DNA of 44,997 nucleotides from an uncultured Coriobacteriaceae bacterium (GTDB lineage: Bacteria; Actinomycetota; Coriobacteriia; Coriobacteriales; QAMH01): NCBI GenBank assembly GCA_900544245.1, contig UQUH01000010.1, positions 1 to 44,997 on the forward strand, in the 5' to 3' direction. The position numbers and the translations under genes were made by a program. The notes below the pieces were generated by a model that saw only the letters and a list, made by a program, of their open reading frames with translations, made no database searches and was not told the origin of the DNA. Below, piece by piece: positions 42,811-44,997 of the stretch. Each line of letters opens with the position of its first letter. The first letter of the stretch is position 1.

Positions 42811-43734
42811 CTAGACCTTGAGGTAACGACGCATGGCGATGGCCGAACCCAGCATGCCGATGCACACGCCGGCGATGATGAGCACCAGGTAGATGGCCGA
42901 ATACACGCCCGGGTCAACGGACAGCGGCAGGAAGCTCACCATGTTCTCGAGCGCGGGAAAGACCGTCACGCGCACGATCGAGAGCACGATGATCGCGAAC
43001 ACGGCGCCCACGAGTGCCTGCAGCGCGCCTTCCGTGACAAACGGCCCGCGAATGAAACCGTTGGTCGCGCCCACGAGCCGCATGATCGAGATCTCGCGTC
43101 TGCGGGCGAGAATCGCGAGGCGAATCGTGTTGTTGAGGAAGACGAGCGAGATGAACACGAGGAGCACGACCGCCACGATGCATGCGTAGCGAATAACGTT
43201 GGTGACGGCAAAGAGGCGCTCGACGGTGCCCTGACCATACTTGATGGAATCGGACGGATCGTCGGGATTGTCCGCGATCGCGGTGAACGCCTCGTTCCCG
43301 AGAATCGCACTCACCGTGTCCTGGACCTTGTGCGTATCGCGCAGCGTGATGACATACGTGCGCGGCAGCGGGTTACCATCGAGCTGGTTCACGATATCGG
43401 GGTTGTTCGCGGTCTGGCGCTGGAAGTCCTCCAGGACCTGGTCCTTGTTGCGGAAATCGACCGACGCGACGTTACCCGTGTCGTTCTCGAGGGTCTTGAG
43501 GTAGTTGTCGAGACTCGCTATCTGCTCGTCGGTCGCCTCGTCGGCGATGTAGAGACGAACGTTGACCTCGTCCTCGAACGACGAGGCGAGGTTGCCGATC
43601 ATGATCGAGATGATGATGGTCACGCCGATCATGAGGAGCGACAGGAAGATGGTGACGATACCGCCGATGGTCGTGCCCAGGTTGCGGCGCGAGCTGACGA
43701 CGGACTCTTTGAGGAAGTAGAGAATCTTAGACAT
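42811..43734 (-). CDS. ftsX: Cell division protein FtsX
   Basis: 307 residues from the ATG at 43732-43734. The first membrane segment (IGGIVTIFLSLLMIGVTIIISIMI) is followed by a periplasmic-side loop of about 130 residues (VNVRLYIADEATDEQIASLD), three more segments and a cytoplasmic REISIMRLVGATNGFIRGPF coupling loop. FtsEX links ATP hydrolysis to extracellular peptidoglycan hydrolases, often coiled-coil NlpC/P60 types like those at 36811-39155. It overlaps ftsE by 8 bp. Confidence 0.95.
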   Translation of the reverse strand: MSKILYFLKESVVSSRRNLGTTIGGIVTIFLSLLMIGVTIIISIMIGNLASSFEDEVNVRLYIADEATDEQIASLDNYLKTLENDTGNVASVDFRNKDQVLEDFQRQTANNPDIVNQLDGNPLPRTYVITLRDTHKVQDTVSAILGNEAFTAIADNPDDPSDSIKYGQGTVERLFAVTNVIRYACIVAVVLLVFISLVFLNNTIRLAILARRREISIMRLVGATNGFIRGPFVTEGALQALVGAVFAIIVLSIVRVTVFPALENMVSFLPLSVDPGVYSAIYLVLIIAGVCIGMLGSAIAMRRYLKV

Positions 43735-44764
43735 CGTAGCCGTACACTCCCTTCTTCTGATCGCGGACGAGTGTGCCGTTTTCGAGTGCGAGCACGCGAC
43801 GACGCATCTGGTCGACCATCTCGCGGTCATGCGTGGCAACGAGAATCGTCGTGCCCGTGCGGTTGATGCGCTCGAGCAGACGCATAATGCCCAGGGAGGT
43901 CTGGGGATCAAGATTGCCGGTCGGCTCGTCGCAAATGAGAATCGGCGGTCGGTTGACGATGGAGCGCGCAATCGAAACGCGCTGCTGCTCACCGCCAGAA
44001 AGCTGATCGGGAAGCTTGTCCATCTTGTCCTCAAGGCCAACGAGGCGGAGCACCTCGGGCACCTGCGTGCGGATGACGTGACGTGACTTACCGATTACCT
44101 CGAGTGCGAAGGCGACGTTCTCGAAAGCCGTCTTGTTGGGCAGGAGCTTGAAGTCCTGGAACACGCAGCCGACGCTGCGACGCAGGTACGGGATGCGCCA
44201 GCTCTTGATGGTGCGCAGGTTCTCCCCCGCGACGACGAGCTCGCCACTCGTGGGTACGATCTCGCGGTTGAGCATGCGAATAAAGGTCGACTTGCCCGAT
44301 CCGGAATGGCCGACGAGAAAGAGGAACTCGCCCGAACGGATGTCGAGCGTGATGTTGGCGAGTGCTGGCCTGTTGGGTTGAGCCGGGTAGACCTTGGTGA
44401 CGTTGCGCAGCGATATGACGACCGGCCCGAGGTTCTGCTTCGCGTTCTCGTCGAGGGCGAGGTCGGCATAGGAGCCGACGGCCTCGGTCGCCGCGGGCAT
44501 GGACGATGTGGAGAGGGGCGATTGCTGCCCCGTCTGGCCGGCAGAGCGCTGGCGTCCACCGCTACCGCCGACGTTACGACGTACGTCGATGTTGCTTTCC
44601 GCGTCGACACGCGGAAGACGGGCGTCCATCTGCCTGGTTCTGCGTGCATCGCCTGATGGCTGCTGTTCGTCTACCTGGGGCACGCGCGTCGCCTTGCCTC
44701 GCGGCTTTGACGAGCGACCGCCCGCTGCGTGGGCACCACGCGACGATTTGCCGAATATTGCCAC
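43727..44764 (-). CDS. ftsE: Cell division ATP-binding protein FtsE with long N-terminal extension
   Basis: 345 residues from a GTG start with GGAG seven bases upstream. The ABC domain starts only near residue 116 (VISLRNVTKVY), with Walker A GHSGSGKST, signature LSGGEQQRVSIARS, Walker B ILICDEPTGNLD and H-loop ATHDREMV. Normal FtsE is about 225-230 residues. The first 115 residues are disordered, Arg/Gly/Ser/Gln-rich, with no motif I know. An internal Met90 has no ribosome site, so the long form is preferred. Confidence 0.93.
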   Translation of the reverse strand: MAIFGKSSRGAHAAGGRSSKPRGKATRVPQVDEQQPSGDARRTRQMDARLPRVDAESNIDVRRNVGGSGGRQRSAGQTGQQSPLSTSSMPAATEAVGSYADLALDENAKQNLGPVVISLRNVTKVYPAQPNRPALANITLDIRSGEFLFLVGHSGSGKSTFIRMLNREIVPTSGELVVAGENLRTIKSWRIPYLRRSVGCVFQDFKLLPNKTAFENVAFALEVIGKSRHVIRTQVPEVLRLVGLEDKMDKLPDQLSGGEQQRVSIARSIVNRPPILICDEPTGNLDPQTSLGIMRLLERINRTGTTILVATHDREMVDQMRRRVLALENGTLVRDQKKGVYGYDV

Positions 44765-44886
44765 TTTTGAACTCCGATCTCATTCAGCTTAATCGACTAA
44801 GTATTCTATCCCACCCTCGCGAAAGACCCAATAAGATATTCCGAACACCACAAAGCGTTCACGTATGCACGCCGCCCACGCTCACG

Positions 44887-44917
44887 ATGTGTCAGGGGGT
44901 CAGACCCCGTGACACAT
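44887..44917. repeat. REP-like inverted repeat, copy 2
   Basis: 31-nt dyad: ATGTGTCA ... TGACACAT arms, one mismatch, core GGGGT CAG ACCCC, followed on the plus strand by a T-run. The core and one-mismatch layout equal copy 1 at 24258-24290. It lies upstream of ftsE, where a minus-strand gene beyond the window may end. Confidence 0.75.
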
Positions 44918-44997
44918 TTTTCCCCTTGTCCCACTTGCCCCAGGGGGGTGCGCCCCAATCACTGGAGACGCTAAGCAGCCAAGCCTAGCGATTTCCT

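Noticed and set aside
44930..44997. End of a transposase or tmRNA at the right edge on the minus strand
   Set aside because: Only a few codons are visible before a stop and no TTCGA-type tRNA-like end is present; it cannot be assigned.

Overview
The window looks like chromosomal DNA from a moderately high-GC, probably anaerobic actinobacterium. Class Coriobacteriia is my best guess, inferred from the mix of a FixABCX/CaiA-like reductive module, RipA/CwlO-type NlpC/P60 proteins, ClpC, TatA and FtsEX; no single marker proves it. Core genes sit mostly on the minus strand. No rRNA, CRISPR array, prophage or intact transposase was seen.

Layout. (1) 1-8717: a CoA-ester reduction module. One minus-strand unit is fixA-fixB-fixC-fixX plus an acyl-CoA dehydrogenase. 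A second is an acyl-CoA dehydrogenase, an acyl-CoA ligase and a CoA-transferase cut by the window edge. A TetR-type regulator lies between them. The ligase frame carries an in-frame TAA before its catalytic lysine. (2) 9025-12214: a HEPN/MNT toxin-antitoxin pair whose antitoxin carries an N-terminal ribbon-helix-helix, then an OFA-like MFS permease divergent from a LysR regulator. (3) 12226-14521: divergent metY and metA; the Glu111 in MetA predicts acetyl-CoA use, which matches O-acetylhomoserine sulfhydrylase. (4) 14623-19145: tRNA-Thr-Tyr-Thr-Met, tuf, rpmG, tRNA-Trp, secE, nusG, rplK, rplA, an old bacterial gene order. (5) 19215-29695: yacP, rlmB, cysS, ispF, ispD, a DAC-only DisA homologue, clpC, glutaredoxin, lysS, greA, tatA. 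(6) 29817-36000: tRNA-Pro and an AT-richer accessory stretch with an AbrB/PIN toxin-antitoxin pair, three lipoproteins (two paralogous), a LytTR regulator divergent from an XRE regulator, a beta-lactamase-fold serine hydrolase and a zinc-ribbon/YARHG membrane protein. (7) 36115-44764: cell-envelope genes: three NlpC/P60 proteins, a tiny Cys-rich ORF filling the gap between two of them, a cytoplasmic double peptidoglycan-binding-domain protein, a polyprenyl synthase, tRNA-Leu, an FtsB/DivIC-like protein, a MazG-type protein, FtsX and a long FtsE.

How the parts fit. FixABCX would deliver electrons to CoA-ester reduction by the CaiA-like dehydrogenases, with CoA activation by the ligase and CoA-transferase. 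The right end is a peptidoglycan-remodelling neighbourhood in which FtsEX and coiled-coil NlpC/P60 enzymes probably cooperate. Non-coding structures worth notice are a 28-bp perfect palindrome beside the TetR gene, a 156-nt imperfect palindrome upstream of cysS, a 20-bp perfect stem at the yacP end, and two copies of a REP-like inverted repeat. All assignments come from reading the sequence; no database search was run.
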